NCBI GenBank assembly: GCA_023430065.1
Contig: JAEZCG010000163.1
Span: forward strand, 1 to 46,189
Direction: 5' to 3'
DNA: 46,189 nt
DNA from: Pseudomonadota bacterium
GTDB lineage: Bacteria > Pseudomonadota > Gammaproteobacteria > Burkholderiales > SHXO01
In this document: one piece after another, positions 20,335 through 29,056 of the stretch
How the letters are laid out: each line of letters starts with the position of its first letter
Position numbering within the stretch: the stretch's first letter is position 1
Program-made: the position numbers and the translations under genes
The notes under the pieces: model-generated
Databases searched by the model: none
Seen by the model: the letters and a program-made list of their open reading frames with translations, nothing else
Told to the model about the DNA's origin: nothing

Positions 20335-20545
20335 AGCCTAGCGTGAATGGATACCCCACGCCCGAACGCAATAGCACCGGGCGCCTCATAGACGCATGTG
20401 CATGGCCGGCATGCCACTTCGGGGATACCCGTGCTGCCGTTGCGCGACTATGCTCGGACACGAGCCGTGCGGCAGACGAGATCCGGTAGCGGCCGGGGGT
20501 GCGGGTCGTCCGTGCATCAGGCCCAACAAGATCGAGGAGCGAGCC
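20335..20545 (+). promoter_or_regulatory. Divergent control region between lysR and the dehydrogenase
   Basis: This 211-base gap separates two divergent genes. It holds two copies of GGATACCC (20349-20356 and 20423-20430, 74 bases apart) and three GCATG boxes around 20393-20413. LysR proteins usually bind a T-N11-A dyad in such a gap; no clear single copy stands out. I infer a regulatory role from position only. Confidence 0.35.
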
Positions 20546-21556
20546 ATGAAACTGTACGAGCTGCAACACAAGAGCGGTCTGGACAGCCTGACGCGGACCG
20601 AGCGGGCGGATCCGAGGCCTGGTCCGGGGCAGATCCTCGTCGCCGTGAAGGCGTGCTCGTTGAACTACCGCGACCTGCTCGTTGCGCAGGGCGCGTATGG
20701 TGCACCTCCGCCACTGGGACGCATTCCGCTGTCGGACGGCGCGGGGGACGTGGTCGAGATCGGCGCAGGGGTGACGCGGGTGAAGGTCGGCGACCGCGTC
20801 GCCGGCATCTTCATGCAGGGCTGGACCGGTGGAGGCGTGACCGCGGAGGTCGCCTCGACGGCACTGGGTGGTGCCATCGACGGCATGCTGGCGCAGTACG
20901 TCGTGCTGAGCGAGCAGGGCGTGGTGAAGGTGCCTGCACACCTTTCCTACGAAGAGGCTGCGACGCTGCCCTGCGCGGCGGTGACGGCATGGAACGCACT
21001 GGTGTGCCACGGCCGCGTCAAGGCGGGCGACGTGGTCGTGCTGCAGGGAACCGGCGGCGTGTCGCTGTTCGCGCTGCAGTTCGCCAGAATGCATGGTGCC
21101 CGCTGCATCATCACCTCCAGCAGCGACGAGAAACTGGAGCTGGCGCGTGACATGGGTGCCGACGAGACCATCAATTACCGGCGCGATCCCGACTGGGGCG
21201 AGGCGGTGCTCGCTGCGACCGGCGGTCGAGGTGCCGACATCGTCGTCGAGGTGGGCGGCGCCGGAACTCTCGAAAGATCGCTCGGCGCCGTGCGCACTGG
21301 CGGCAGCGTACAGCTCATCGGCGTGCTGACCGGTGTGGTGGGCCAGATCCCGACTGCGGCGATCCTGCGCCGCTCGATCACCGTGCAGGGCATCTACGTC
21401 GGCTCGCGCGAGATGTTCGAGGAGATGAACCGTGCGATCGAACTGCACGGCTTGCGCCCGCGCATCGACCGCCGCTTCGGCTTCGAGGAGGCGCGGGCCG
21501 CCTACGAGCACCTTGCCGGTGCGGGCCATGCGGGCAAGGTGGTGATTGCCCTGTAG
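20546..21556 (+). CDS. Zinc-independent quinone reductase-like MDR dehydrogenase
   Basis: The 336-residue medium-chain dehydrogenase/reductase has a GroES-like N-terminal domain (SLNYRDLLVAQGAYG, then GDRVAGIFMQGW) and a Rossmann domain with GTGGVSLFALQFA near residue 168. The cysteine ligands of zinc alcohol dehydrogenases are absent, which points to an NAD(P)H:quinone oxidoreductase or enoyl-reductase-like activity. The substrate cannot be told. ATG 20546 follows GAGGAGCGAGCC; the frame is open upstream but without a family match. The divergent LysR gene is the likely regulator. Confidence 0.85.
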   Translation: MKLYELQHKSGLDSLTRTERADPRPGPGQILVAVKACSLNYRDLLVAQGAYGAPPPLGRIPLSDGAGDVVEIGAGVTRVKVGDRVAGIFMQGWTGGGVTAEVASTALGGAIDGMLAQYVVLSEQGVVKVPAHLSYEEAATLPCAAVTAWNALVCHGRVKAGDVVVLQGTGGVSLFALQFARMHGARCIITSSSDEKLELARDMGADETINYRRDPDWGEAVLAATGGRGADIVVEVGGAGTLERSLGAVRTGGSVQLIGVLTGVVGQIPTAAILRRSITVQGIYVGSREMFEEMNRAIELHGLRPRIDRRFGFEEARAAYEHLAGAGHAGKVVIAL

Positions 21557-21711
21557 CCCGTCGCTTTGCCGTTTTTCCCTTTTGCGCCACGGGTTTAAGG
21601 TGCGGGGGATTTGTGGCAAGATGCGTGGTCCAATCCTGATACAGCCACTCTTTCGTGACACGGATGCAGCGAGCGTTGGCCGCGTCCCGTCCCGAACTCT
21701 GCGAGCACGCC

Positions 21712-24700
21712 ATGGGGCTTCGTAACGTATCTCTCGACGACAAGTACACGCTGCAGTCCGGGCGCATCTACATCACGGGCACCCAGGCCCTGGTGCGCCT
21801 GCCACTCATGCAGCACCTGCGCGACAAGGCCGACGGTTTCCACACCGGCGGTTACATCAGCGGCTACCGCGGTTCGCCGCTGGGTGGCTACGACCAGCAG
21901 CTGTGGGCCGCCAAGAAGCTGCTGAAGGAACACCATGTCGTGTTCCACCCCGGCGTGAACGAGGACCTGGCGGCCACCGCTTGCTGGGGCACGCAGCAGC
22001 TCGGCTTCCACGGGGAATCCAACTACGACGGCGTGTTCGCCATCTGGTACGGCAAGGGCCCCGGTGTGGACCGCACCGGCGACGCGTTCCGCCACGCGAA
22101 CCTTGCCGGTTCGCATCCCCGTGGCGGTGTGCTCGCGCTGATGGGCGACGACCACACCTGCGAGTCGTCCACTACCGCGCACCAGAGCGAGTATGCGATG
22201 GTCGACGCAATGATCCCGGTGCTCAATCCGGCGGGAGTGCAGGAACTGCTCGACTACGGCATCTACGGCTGGGCGCTGTCACGCTATGCCGGTACCTGGG
22301 TCGGGCTGAAGTGCATGAAGGACGTGATCGATGCCTCCGGCTCGGTGGACGTGAGCCCGGAGCGGGTGCGCATCGTCGCGCCTCTCGACGTCGCGCTTCC
22401 CGAAGGCGGCCTCAACATCCGCTGGCCCGACGCACCGCTCGACCAGGAAGCGCGCTTGCATCGCTACAAACTCGACGCAGCGCGTGCCTTCGCGCGCGCG
22501 AACGGCCTCGATCGCACGGTGATCGATGCACCGCACGCCAGGTTGGGCATCGTCACCTGCGGCAAGTCCTACATGGACGTGCGACAGGCACTGCAGTACC
22601 TGGGACTCGACGAGCTCGAAGCGCAGCGCCTGGGCCTGCGCGTGTACAAGGTGGGCATGACCTTTCCGCTCGAGCCGCAGGGTATCCGCGCCTTCGCCCA
22701 GGGGCTGGACAAGATCGTCGTGGTCGAGGAGAAGCGCGGCCTGGTCGAATCGCAGCTCAAGGAGATCCTGTACGGCGTGGCCAACGCGCCGGTCGTCGTC
22801 GGCAAGGCCGACGAGCAGGGCGCGCTGCTGTTCCAGAGCAATGGCGCGCTCGATCCCAATCACATCGCCATCGAGATCGGGCGCCGCATCCTCGAGCGCG
22901 CCCACGACGCGCAGCTGGCGCAGCGGGTGGCCGAGCAGGAGCAGCTCGAGACGCGCGTGCCGGAGAAGCCGGCGATGGATCGCACGCCGTACTTCTGCTC
23001 CGGCTGTCCGCACAATACCGGCACGAGGGTGCCCGAAGGCAGCATTGCGCTCGCCGGCATCGGCTGTCACTTCATGTCCCAGTGGATGGACCGCAACACC
23101 GCCGGTTTCACGCAGATGGGCGGCGAGGGCGCGAGCTGGATGGGCGAGGCGCCCTTCGTCAAGACCAAGCACGTGTTCCAGAACATCGGCGACGGCACGT
23201 ACTTCCACTCGGGTTTTCTTGCCGTGCGCGCCACCATTGCAGCCGGCATCAACGTCACCTACAAGATCCTGTACAACGATGCCGTGGCGATGACCGGCGG
23301 CCAGCACATCGACGGCAACCTCACGCCGCCGCAGATCGCCGCCGAACTGCTCGCCGAGGGCGTGAAGCGCGTTGCCGTGGTCACGGACGAGCCGGAGAAA
23401 TACGAACCCGGATCGTTTCCCGCGTCCGTGTCGATTCACCACCGCGACGACTACGATCGCGTCCAGCGCGAGTTCCGCGAGATCGAGGGCACGAGCGCGA
23501 TCATCTACGACCAGACCTGTGCCTCGGAGAAGCGGCGCCGGCGCAAGCGCAACGCGTATCCGGATCCGGCCAAGCGCGTCTTCATCAACGATCTGGTGTG
23601 CGAGGGCTGCGGCGACTGCGGCGTGCAGTCGAATTGCGTATCGGTCGCGCCGCTGGAGACCGAGTTCGGCCGCAAGCGTAGGATCGACCAGTCCTCCTGC
23701 AACAAGGACTACTCCTGCGTGAAGGGGTTTTGTCCCAGCTTCGTCACCGTGCACGGTGGCGGCGTGCGCCAGGGCACCGGCGCAGCGAAGGGATCCGATG
23801 CGGCCAAGGAGCCGGCGCTGTTTCCGGTGCTGCCCGAGCCCGTCCTGCCGCCGCTGGATGAACCGTACGGCATCCTGGTCACGGGAGTCGGCGGCACCGG
23901 CGTGGTCACCATCGGTGCCATCGTCGGGATGGCTGCGCACCTCGAGGAGCGCGGCTTCTCGAGCCTGGACATGGCCGGGCTGGCGCAGAAGGGCGGTGCA
24001 GTGTGGAGCCACCTGCAGATCGCCGGGCAGCCTGAGGACATCAAGACCGTGCGCCTGGGCTCTGGCGGCGCGCGTGCCGTGCTCGGCTGCGATCTGGTGG
24101 TGTCGGCCAGCCAGAAGACCATGGACACGGCTCGCGTCGGTACGCGGATGGTGGTCAACACGCATCAGCAGATGACCGGGGATTTCACGCGCAGTCCGAA
24201 CTTCGTCTTTCCCACCCAGTCGCTGCGGCGTACGATCGACAAGGGTGTGGGCGAGGGCAACGCGACGTTCGTCGATGCCACCCGCGTGGCTACGGCGCTC
24301 ATGGGCGACTCCATCGCCACGAACATGTTCATGCTCGGCTATGCCTATCAGAATGGCATGATTCCGGTCTCGGCTGCAGCCATCGAGAAGGCCATCGAAC
24401 TCAATGGCGCTGCGGTGAAGATGAATCGGGCCGCGTTCCTCTGGGGACGCCGGATGGCGGTCGATCCCGCTGCGGTGGAGCGCCTGATCGCCCCGAAGAT
24501 GCCTGTGGCGCAACCGGCGAAGCTCTCGCAGTCTCTGGACGAAATGGTCCAGCGGCGGGTGGAGTTCCTCACCGCCTACCAGGACGCGGCGTATGCCCAG
24601 CGCTATAGCGATCTGGTGGAGCGCGTGCGCCGCGAGGAGCAGGCCAGAGCCAAGGGCCTGACGGGACTGAGTGAGGCGGTCGCCCGCTATTACTTCAAGC

Positions 24701-25185
24701 TGATGGCCTACAAGGACGAGTACGAAGTCGCGCGCCTGTACGCGGACCCCGCCTTCACCGAGAAAGTCAGGGCGCAGTTCGATGGCGACTACCGGCTGCA
24801 CTTTCATCTCGCCCCACCGCTGTTCTCCGGGCGTAACGAGAAGGGGGAATTGGTCAAGAAGGAGTATGGGCCGTGGATGTTCACCGCCTTCAAGCTCCTC
24901 GCCAGGTTGAAGTTCCTGCGCGGCGGCCCGCTCGACGTCTTCGGCCGCACCGCCGAGCGTCGCACCGAGCGGCGCCTGATCGAGGACTACGCCAGGCAGA
25001 TCGACGAGATCGTCACTAGGCTCACGCCCGACAACCACGCGCTGGCCGTGCAGATTGCCTCGATTCCCGAAGAGATCCGCGGCTTCGGCCACGTGAAGGA
25101 ACGCCACCTTCACGCGGCGAAGGCGAAGGAGGCGAAGCTGCTGGAGGCGTTCCGCGCCCCACAGGCGGCACGCGCAGCGGCATAA
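21712..25185 (+). CDS. Indolepyruvate ferredoxin oxidoreductase, fused alpha/beta type
   Basis: The 1157-residue enzyme matches the single-chain indolepyruvate:ferredoxin oxidoreductase, which decarboxylates aryl pyruvates to aryl-CoA. It has an N-terminal pyrimidine-binding half (GGYISGYRGSPLGGYDQQ), a TPP-binding GDG at residues 493-495 with AMTGGQ after it, a ferredoxin-like module with C630, C633, C636 and C642 plus more cysteines after it, and a C-terminal gamma-type domain (GVGGTGVVTIG). I chose ATG 21712; a GTG at 21655 and an ATG at 21664 are in frame upstream but their added residues are not family-like. Physiologically it serves aromatic amino acid degradation. Confidence 0.92.
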   Translation: MGLRNVSLDDKYTLQSGRIYITGTQALVRLPLMQHLRDKADGFHTGGYISGYRGSPLGGYDQQLWAAKKLLKEHHVVFHPGVNEDLAATACWGTQQLGFHGESNYDGVFAIWYGKGPGVDRTGDAFRHANLAGSHPRGGVLALMGDDHTCESSTTAHQSEYAMVDAMIPVLNPAGVQELLDYGIYGWALSRYAGTWVGLKCMKDVIDASGSVDVSPERVRIVAPLDVALPEGGLNIRWPDAPLDQEARLHRYKLDAARAFARANGLDRTVIDAPHARLGIVTCGKSYMDVRQALQYLGLDELEAQRLGLRVYKVGMTFPLEPQGIRAFAQGLDKIVVVEEKRGLVESQLKEILYGVANAPVVVGKADEQGALLFQSNGALDPNHIAIEIGRRILERAHDAQLAQRVAEQEQLETRVPEKPAMDRTPYFCSGCPHNTGTRVPEGSIALAGIGCHFMSQWMDRNTAGFTQMGGEGASWMGEAPFVKTKHVFQNIGDGTYFHSGFLAVRATIAAGINVTYKILYNDAVAMTGGQHIDGNLTPPQIAAELLAEGVKRVAVVTDEPEKYEPGSFPASVSIHHRDDYDRVQREFREIEGTSAIIYDQTCASEKRRRRKRNAYPDPAKRVFINDLVCEGCGDCGVQSNCVSVAPLETEFGRKRRIDQSSCNKDYSCVKGFCPSFVTVHGGGVRQGTGAAKGSDAAKEPALFPVLPEPVLPPLDEPYGILVTGVGGTGVVTIGAIVGMAAHLEERGFSSLDMAGLAQKGGAVWSHLQIAGQPEDIKTVRLGSGGARAVLGCDLVVSASQKTMDTARVGTRMVVNTHQQMTGDFTRSPNFVFPTQSLRRTIDKGVGEGNATFVDATRVATALMGDSIATNMFMLGYAYQNGMIPVSAAAIEKAIELNGAAVKMNRAAFLWGRRMAVDPAAVERLIAPKMPVAQPAKLSQSLDEMVQRRVEFLTAYQDAAYAQRYSDLVERVRREEQARAKGLTGLSEAVARYYFKLMAYKDEYEVARLYADPAFTEKVRAQFDGDYRLHFHLAPPLFSGRNEKGELVKKEYGPWMFTAFKLLARLKFLRGGPLDVFGRTAERRTERRLIEDYARQIDEIVTRLTPDNHALAVQIASIPEEIRGFGHVKERHLHAAKAKEAKLLEAFRAPQAARAAA

Positions 25186-25457
25186 GTCCCCCGCCCTTGG
25201 CTCGGCGCTGCACGCGAATCATGCGAGCGCAGCCGATGCAAGAGAACGGCGCGGCGTGTCGTCCGAGCACAGCGCTGAATGCTCCCGGTGTGCGACGTGA
25301 GCGCGATCGAAGGATCTCGCCGTGGCGTCGCCAGGCGGTACGCTTCGAACTCGGCTGGTGATCAGCGCGTTGCCATCATGCGATCGCACGGTCGATGCCT
25401 GGTGCATCTTTGCCGGCACCCGACTACACTGCGCCCGTCCCTTCACCAGGAGTCGCG
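25186..25457 (+). other. Non-coding gap before the DUF6394/K+ channel unit
   Basis: This 272-base stretch has no open frame with a credible start and family match. TACACT at 25425-25430 is a possible -10 for the next gene, about 28 bases before its ATG, but no good -35 lies 16-18 bases upstream of it. I see no hairpin followed by a U-tract after the oxidoreductase stop. Confidence 0.4.
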
Positions 25458-25838
25458 ATGAATCTCGAGAAGGTCGTGTTCGGCTTCTTCATCCTGCTGG
25501 CCGCCACGCTCAACTTCGGTTTCGTGTGGGGTGACATCGACAATCCGGCGCATCATGATGCCTACGAACTGTTCGGCGCGCTGGTCGTCAGTCTCATCGC
25601 AACGGTCCTGAAATTCGGCGACCGTACGCAGATCGGGGCCGTACATCTCGCCACCAGCCTGGTCGCAGATCTGCAACTGATTGCCGCCGCCGTCGTCTGG
25701 GTGCTGGCTGCTCAAGACGGGATGGAGATGGGACCGGAGAGGATCGCCAGTGTCGTCTCGCTTACCGCCGGGGCGCTCCTCGCCAATCTGGTTTCGGTCA
25801 CCATGCTCGTCGTCGAAACCATGATGTTGCGACGCTAG
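25458..25838 (+). CDS. Small four-helix membrane protein, DUF6394-like
   Basis: The 126-residue protein has four hydrophobic segments (about 5-23, 37-52, 60-84 and 100-122). Conserved-looking polar motifs sit between them: GDIDNPAHHDAYELF after helix 1 and VLKFGDRTQIGAV between helices 2 and 3. It resembles a family I know as DUF6394; the function is unknown. The ATG at 25458 has an AGGAG site 6 bases upstream; the longer frame from 25395 lacks one. It ends 9 bases before a K+ channel gene, so it is a candidate channel partner or accessory subunit (inference). Confidence 0.8.
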   Translation: MNLEKVVFGFFILLAATLNFGFVWGDIDNPAHHDAYELFGALVVSLIATVLKFGDRTQIGAVHLATSLVADLQLIAAAVVWVLAAQDGMEMGPERIASVVSLTAGALLANLVSVTMLVVETMMLRR

Positions 25839-25847
25839 CGCCATTTC

Positions 25848-27551
25848 ATGAACAGTGCCCTATTCGTGGCGCTGCGGCGCCTGCGCCTTCCGATCGTCCT
25901 GCTCATCTCGGTCTACGCCGTCGGAATGATCGGACTCGTTCTCATCCCGGGCGTGGACGAGCACGGTAACGCGTGGCGCATGAGCTTCTTCGATGCGTTC
26001 TACTTCATGAGCTACACCGCGAGCACGATCGGCTTCGGCGAGATTCCGCGCTCGTTCGGATATGCCCAGCGCCTGTGGGTCACCTTCGTGATCTACCTGT
26101 CGGTGCTCGGCTGGGCCTATGCGATCGCCCGCCTGCTCGCCTTGCTGCAGGACCGTGGCTTCCAGCACACCCTCGTGCAGCAACGCTTCGCGCAGGAAGT
26201 GCGGCACCTGCGTGAGCCGTTCTACCTGATCTGCGGATTCGGCGAGACGGGCATGCTGGTATGCAGGGCCCTGGATCGCATGGGCATGCGCTTCGTGGTC
26301 ATCGACGTGCGCGACGATCGCGTCGCCGAGGTGGACCTGCAGGGCTTTCAGGTGGACACGCCGGCCTTTGCCGCCGACGCCCGCTTCCCCGCCAATCTGG
26401 TGCTGGCCGGGCTGAAGGACGAGTCGTGCAAGGGCGTGCTCGCGCTCACCAGCGACGACAGCGCCAACCTCGCGGTGGCGATGGCGGGGAAACTGCTGCA
26501 CCCGGGCATCACCGTCATCTGCCGGGCAATGAACCGCTCGGTGGCCGACAACATGGCCTCGTTCGGCACCGACCACATCGTCAATCCGTTCGAGACGTTC
26601 GCCGACTATTTGTCGCTCGCGATCAATTCGCCGGGCAGGCATCGCCTCATCGATCTGCTCATCGGAGAGTCGGGACAGCGATACCGGCGCGCGCCGCTTC
26701 CACCCCATGGTCCCTGGGTGGTGGCCGGCTATGGACGCTTCGGACGCGAAGTCGTCTCGTGCCTGGACGCGGAAGGGCTGCAGGTGAGCATCATCGATCC
26801 CGCCCCGACGCTTCCCGAGCGCAACCATGTCTGCGGCACTGGCACCGATCAGGCGTCGCTGCGCGAAGCAGGCGTCGAGCAGGCCGTAGGGCTGGTGGCA
26901 GGGTCGGACGACGACGTGAACAACCTGTCCATCGCCGTCACCGCGCGCCAAGTGAACCCGCGCCTGTTCGTCATCGTGCGGCAGAATCTGCAGGCCAACC
27001 GCGCCCTGTTCGAGGCCTACGACGCGCAGATGAACATGGTGCCCAGCCAGATCATCGCGGATCGCTGCGTGGCACTTCTCGCATCACCCATGATGGCGCG
27101 CTTCCTGGCGCTGACGCACGGCCAGGAGGACCGCTGGGCACAGGAATTGGCCGAGCGGCTGGAGGCGCTCGTTCCCGGCCGCGTGCCGGAGTTGTGGGAC
27201 GTGCGCCTGGATCTCGACGAGGCGCCGGCAGTGTACCGCGCGCTCACCGACCGCGAGGGCGAGATCCGTGTCGGCACGTTGATGCGCGACCCCGCCGATC
27301 GCGGTCGGTCGCTCGAGTGCATCGCGCTGATGCTCAGCCGCGCGCGTGCGCCCAAGCTGCTGCCGTCGCGGGAGCAACGCGTACGCCCGGGCGATCGGCT
27401 GCTGTTCGCCGGCCAGCCGCACGCGCGGCGCGCACAGCACAATCTCCTCCAGAATGCCAACGTGTTCGACTACGTGCATCGCGGCCGGGAGATCCCGGGC
27501 GGCTGGGTGTGGGAGGCGATGACGCGGAGCCGCGCCGCGCCGCGCGACTGA
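25848..27551 (+). CDS. Potassium channel with two RCK (TrkA-N) domains
   Basis: The 567-residue protein starts with a two-helix pore module: TM1 about 12-33, pore filter T60-I-G-F-G64 and TM2 about 76-100. The filter differs from the usual TVGYG but keeps its pattern. A first Rossmann RCK domain begins at PFYLICGFGETGMLV (about 124) and a second at WVVAGYGRFGREVV (about 289); a TrkA-C-like region ends the chain (RVRPGDRLLFAG). This layout fits a gated K+ channel sensing nucleotide or cations in the cytoplasm. It is 9 bases after the DUF6394-like gene and probably co-transcribed. Confidence 0.88.
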   Translation: MNSALFVALRRLRLPIVLLISVYAVGMIGLVLIPGVDEHGNAWRMSFFDAFYFMSYTASTIGFGEIPRSFGYAQRLWVTFVIYLSVLGWAYAIARLLALLQDRGFQHTLVQQRFAQEVRHLREPFYLICGFGETGMLVCRALDRMGMRFVVIDVRDDRVAEVDLQGFQVDTPAFAADARFPANLVLAGLKDESCKGVLALTSDDSANLAVAMAGKLLHPGITVICRAMNRSVADNMASFGTDHIVNPFETFADYLSLAINSPGRHRLIDLLIGESGQRYRRAPLPPHGPWVVAGYGRFGREVVSCLDAEGLQVSIIDPAPTLPERNHVCGTGTDQASLREAGVEQAVGLVAGSDDDVNNLSIAVTARQVNPRLFVIVRQNLQANRALFEAYDAQMNMVPSQIIADRCVALLASPMMARFLALTHGQEDRWAQELAERLEALVPGRVPELWDVRLDLDEAPAVYRALTDREGEIRVGTLMRDPADRGRSLECIALMLSRARAPKLLPSREQRVRPGDRLLFAGQPHARRAQHNLLQNANVFDYVHRGREIPGGWVWEAMTRSRAAPRD

Positions 27552-27615
27552 CGCAACCCTCGGCTGCAGGTGCACGGCGCCGCGGGTATCCTTGCCGCTT
27601 TGCAGGGGAGGAACG

Positions 27616-28788
27616 ATGAGTCGCATCGATCGCATCGAGGTCCACGTCTTCGGCTTCGACGCGCACAACCTGGGCGCCGTGCGCGGTGCCGGCGTCGGGG
27701 CATTCGGCTATGCGAAGGGCGAGAAGACGAGGATCAGCAAGTACGCGGTGGCCATCATGACCGACAACGGGCTGCGGGGCGAATACGTCACGCACTGGGT
27801 GGCGTCGGGATCCGCGCTGGGACAGACCCTGATGCTCGCCCCCTATCTGCTCGGAAAGGAAGCCGAGGCGCGCGAGCTGATCTACGACGATCTGAAGCGC
27901 CAGGCCCGCCAGTTCGACCACATGGGGCACGGTCCGCTCGACATCGCCCTGTGGGACCTGCACGGAAAGAAGCTGGGGGTGTCGATTTCGGAGATGCTCG
28001 GCGGCTACCGCAAGAGGCTGCCCGCCTACGCCAGTACCTATCACGGTGACCGCAACGGAGGCCTGGACAGCAAGGAGGCATTCGCCGCCTTCGCACTGCA
28101 GTGCCGCGAGATGGGCTACCGCGCGTTCAAGATCCACGGCTGGAATGACGGCGATGCACGCGAAGAGGCGCAGAATCTCCTGCACGTGCGCAAGGTGGTG
28201 GGCGACTCGATGAATCTGATGATCGACCCCGCCTGCGAGCTGCGCACCTTCGCCGACGCGCTCTACGTCGGCCGCGCCTGCGACGAAGCCGACTACTTCT
28301 GGTACGAGGATCCGTTCCGCGACAGCGGCACCTCGGCCTTCGCGCACAAGAAGCTGCGCGAGATGATCCGCACGCCGATCCTGCAGACCGAGCACGTGCG
28401 CGGGGTGGAGCCGAAGGCGGACTTCCTGATCCAGGGCGGCACCGATTTCCTGCGCTCCGATCCGGAGTACGACATGGGCATCACCGGCGCGATGAAGATC
28501 GCGCACCTCGCCGAATCGTTCGGCGTGGACGTCGAGATCCACGCGTGCGGGCCGGCGCACCGCCACTGCATGGCGGCCACGCGCAACAGCAACTACTACG
28601 AAGTGGCGCTAGTCGGGCCGGACACCCCCAACGCCGTGCCGCCGGTGTACAAGTGCGGCTACAGCGACCAGCTCGATGCCGTCGGCAAGGACGGCTGCGT
28701 GCCGGTGCCGACCGGCCCTGGGCTGGGGGTGGAATACGACTGGGATTTCATCGCCAAGAACCGCACCGCGCTGCACGTGTTTGAGTGA
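27616..28788 (+). CDS. Mandelate racemase/muconate lactonizing enzyme family protein
   Basis: The 390-residue enolase-superfamily protein has an N-terminal capping domain and a TIM barrel. Likely catalytic residues are K172 in FKIHGW (a K-x-H rather than K-x-K motif), metal ligands D204, E231 (YEDPF) and E259 (TEH), and H309 in EIHACG. This set suggests an acid-sugar dehydratase or racemase in the mandelate racemase group; the substrate cannot be assigned. ATG 27616 has a very strong GGGGAGG site. Its TGA stop is the first three bases of a 34-bp direct repeat. Confidence 0.88.
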   Translation: MSRIDRIEVHVFGFDAHNLGAVRGAGVGAFGYAKGEKTRISKYAVAIMTDNGLRGEYVTHWVASGSALGQTLMLAPYLLGKEAEARELIYDDLKRQARQFDHMGHGPLDIALWDLHGKKLGVSISEMLGGYRKRLPAYASTYHGDRNGGLDSKEAFAAFALQCREMGYRAFKIHGWNDGDAREEAQNLLHVRKVVGDSMNLMIDPACELRTFADALYVGRACDEADYFWYEDPFRDSGTSAFAHKKLREMIRTPILQTEHVRGVEPKADFLIQGGTDFLRSDPEYDMGITGAMKIAHLAESFGVDVEIHACGPAHRHCMAATRNSNYYEVALVGPDTPNAVPPVYKCGYSDQLDAVGKDGCVPVPTGPGLGVEYDWDFIAKNRTALHVFE

Positions 28789-28859
28789 GCGGGGGTCAGG
28801 TCTTGCGTTTTGACCCGACCGGTCATGAGCGGGGGTCAGGTCTTGCGTTTTGACCCGAC
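28786..28859 (+). repeat. Two perfect 34-bp direct repeats at a gene end
   Basis: Bases 28786-28819 and 28826-28859 are identical over 34 positions, with 6 bases between them (period 40). Each unit contains GGGTCAGGTCTTGCG and ends TTTTGACCCGAC, so GGGTCA and TGACCC can pair as a 6-bp stem within each copy. The first unit begins with the stop codon of the preceding gene. This is clearly seen in the sequence; the origin, REP-like or from a mobile element, is inference. Confidence 0.92.
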
Positions 28860-28860
28860 T

Positions 28861-29028
28861 GTATGGGTGGCGCCATTCCGGGGAGTGGTTGAAGCCGGCT
28901 TGGGCTCTGAAGCGGCGCTGCTGTGCCGACGACCACAGCGGTCTTGTGCCTCGCGTGGGAGTCGACCGCTGATCGATGTTCGCCATGGCCAGGGACAGCA
29001 CTTGATCCCGTCGGCCACTGCGGTGATT
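28861..29028 (+). other. Spacer between inverted repeats, no gene recognised
   Basis: This 168-base stretch lies between the direct repeats and their inverted copy. Short frames cross it on both strands but none has a start, ribosome binding site or recognisable product. It could be the eroded inside of a small non-autonomous element. I see no other features. Confidence 0.4.
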
Positions 29029-29052
29029 GGGCAAAAGGCAAGACCTGACCCC
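29029..29052 (-). repeat. Inverted copy of the 28.8-kb repeat
   Basis: GGCAAGACCTGACCCC at 29037-29052 is the reverse complement of the GGGGTCAGGTCTTGC core of the two units at 28786-28859, apart from the base at its inner end, preceded by GGGCAAAA where the left copies have the complement of TTTTGACCC. Together they give an inverted-repeat-bounded segment of about 265 bases that fills the convergent gap. The copy ends 4 bases before the aminotransferase stop codon. Confidence 0.75.
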
Positions 29053-29056
29053 ATTG

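Noticed and set aside
22279..25113. Long open frame of 944 codons on the minus strand opposite the indolepyruvate oxidoreductase
   Set aside because: High-GC codon bias produces long antisense frames. Its translation is His/Arg/Gly-rich without any domain, and the plus-strand frame has intact motifs throughout.
28786..28859. Two-unit direct repeat as a CRISPR array
   Set aside because: There are only two units separated by 6 bases, with no spacer-sized intervals and no cas genes in the window.
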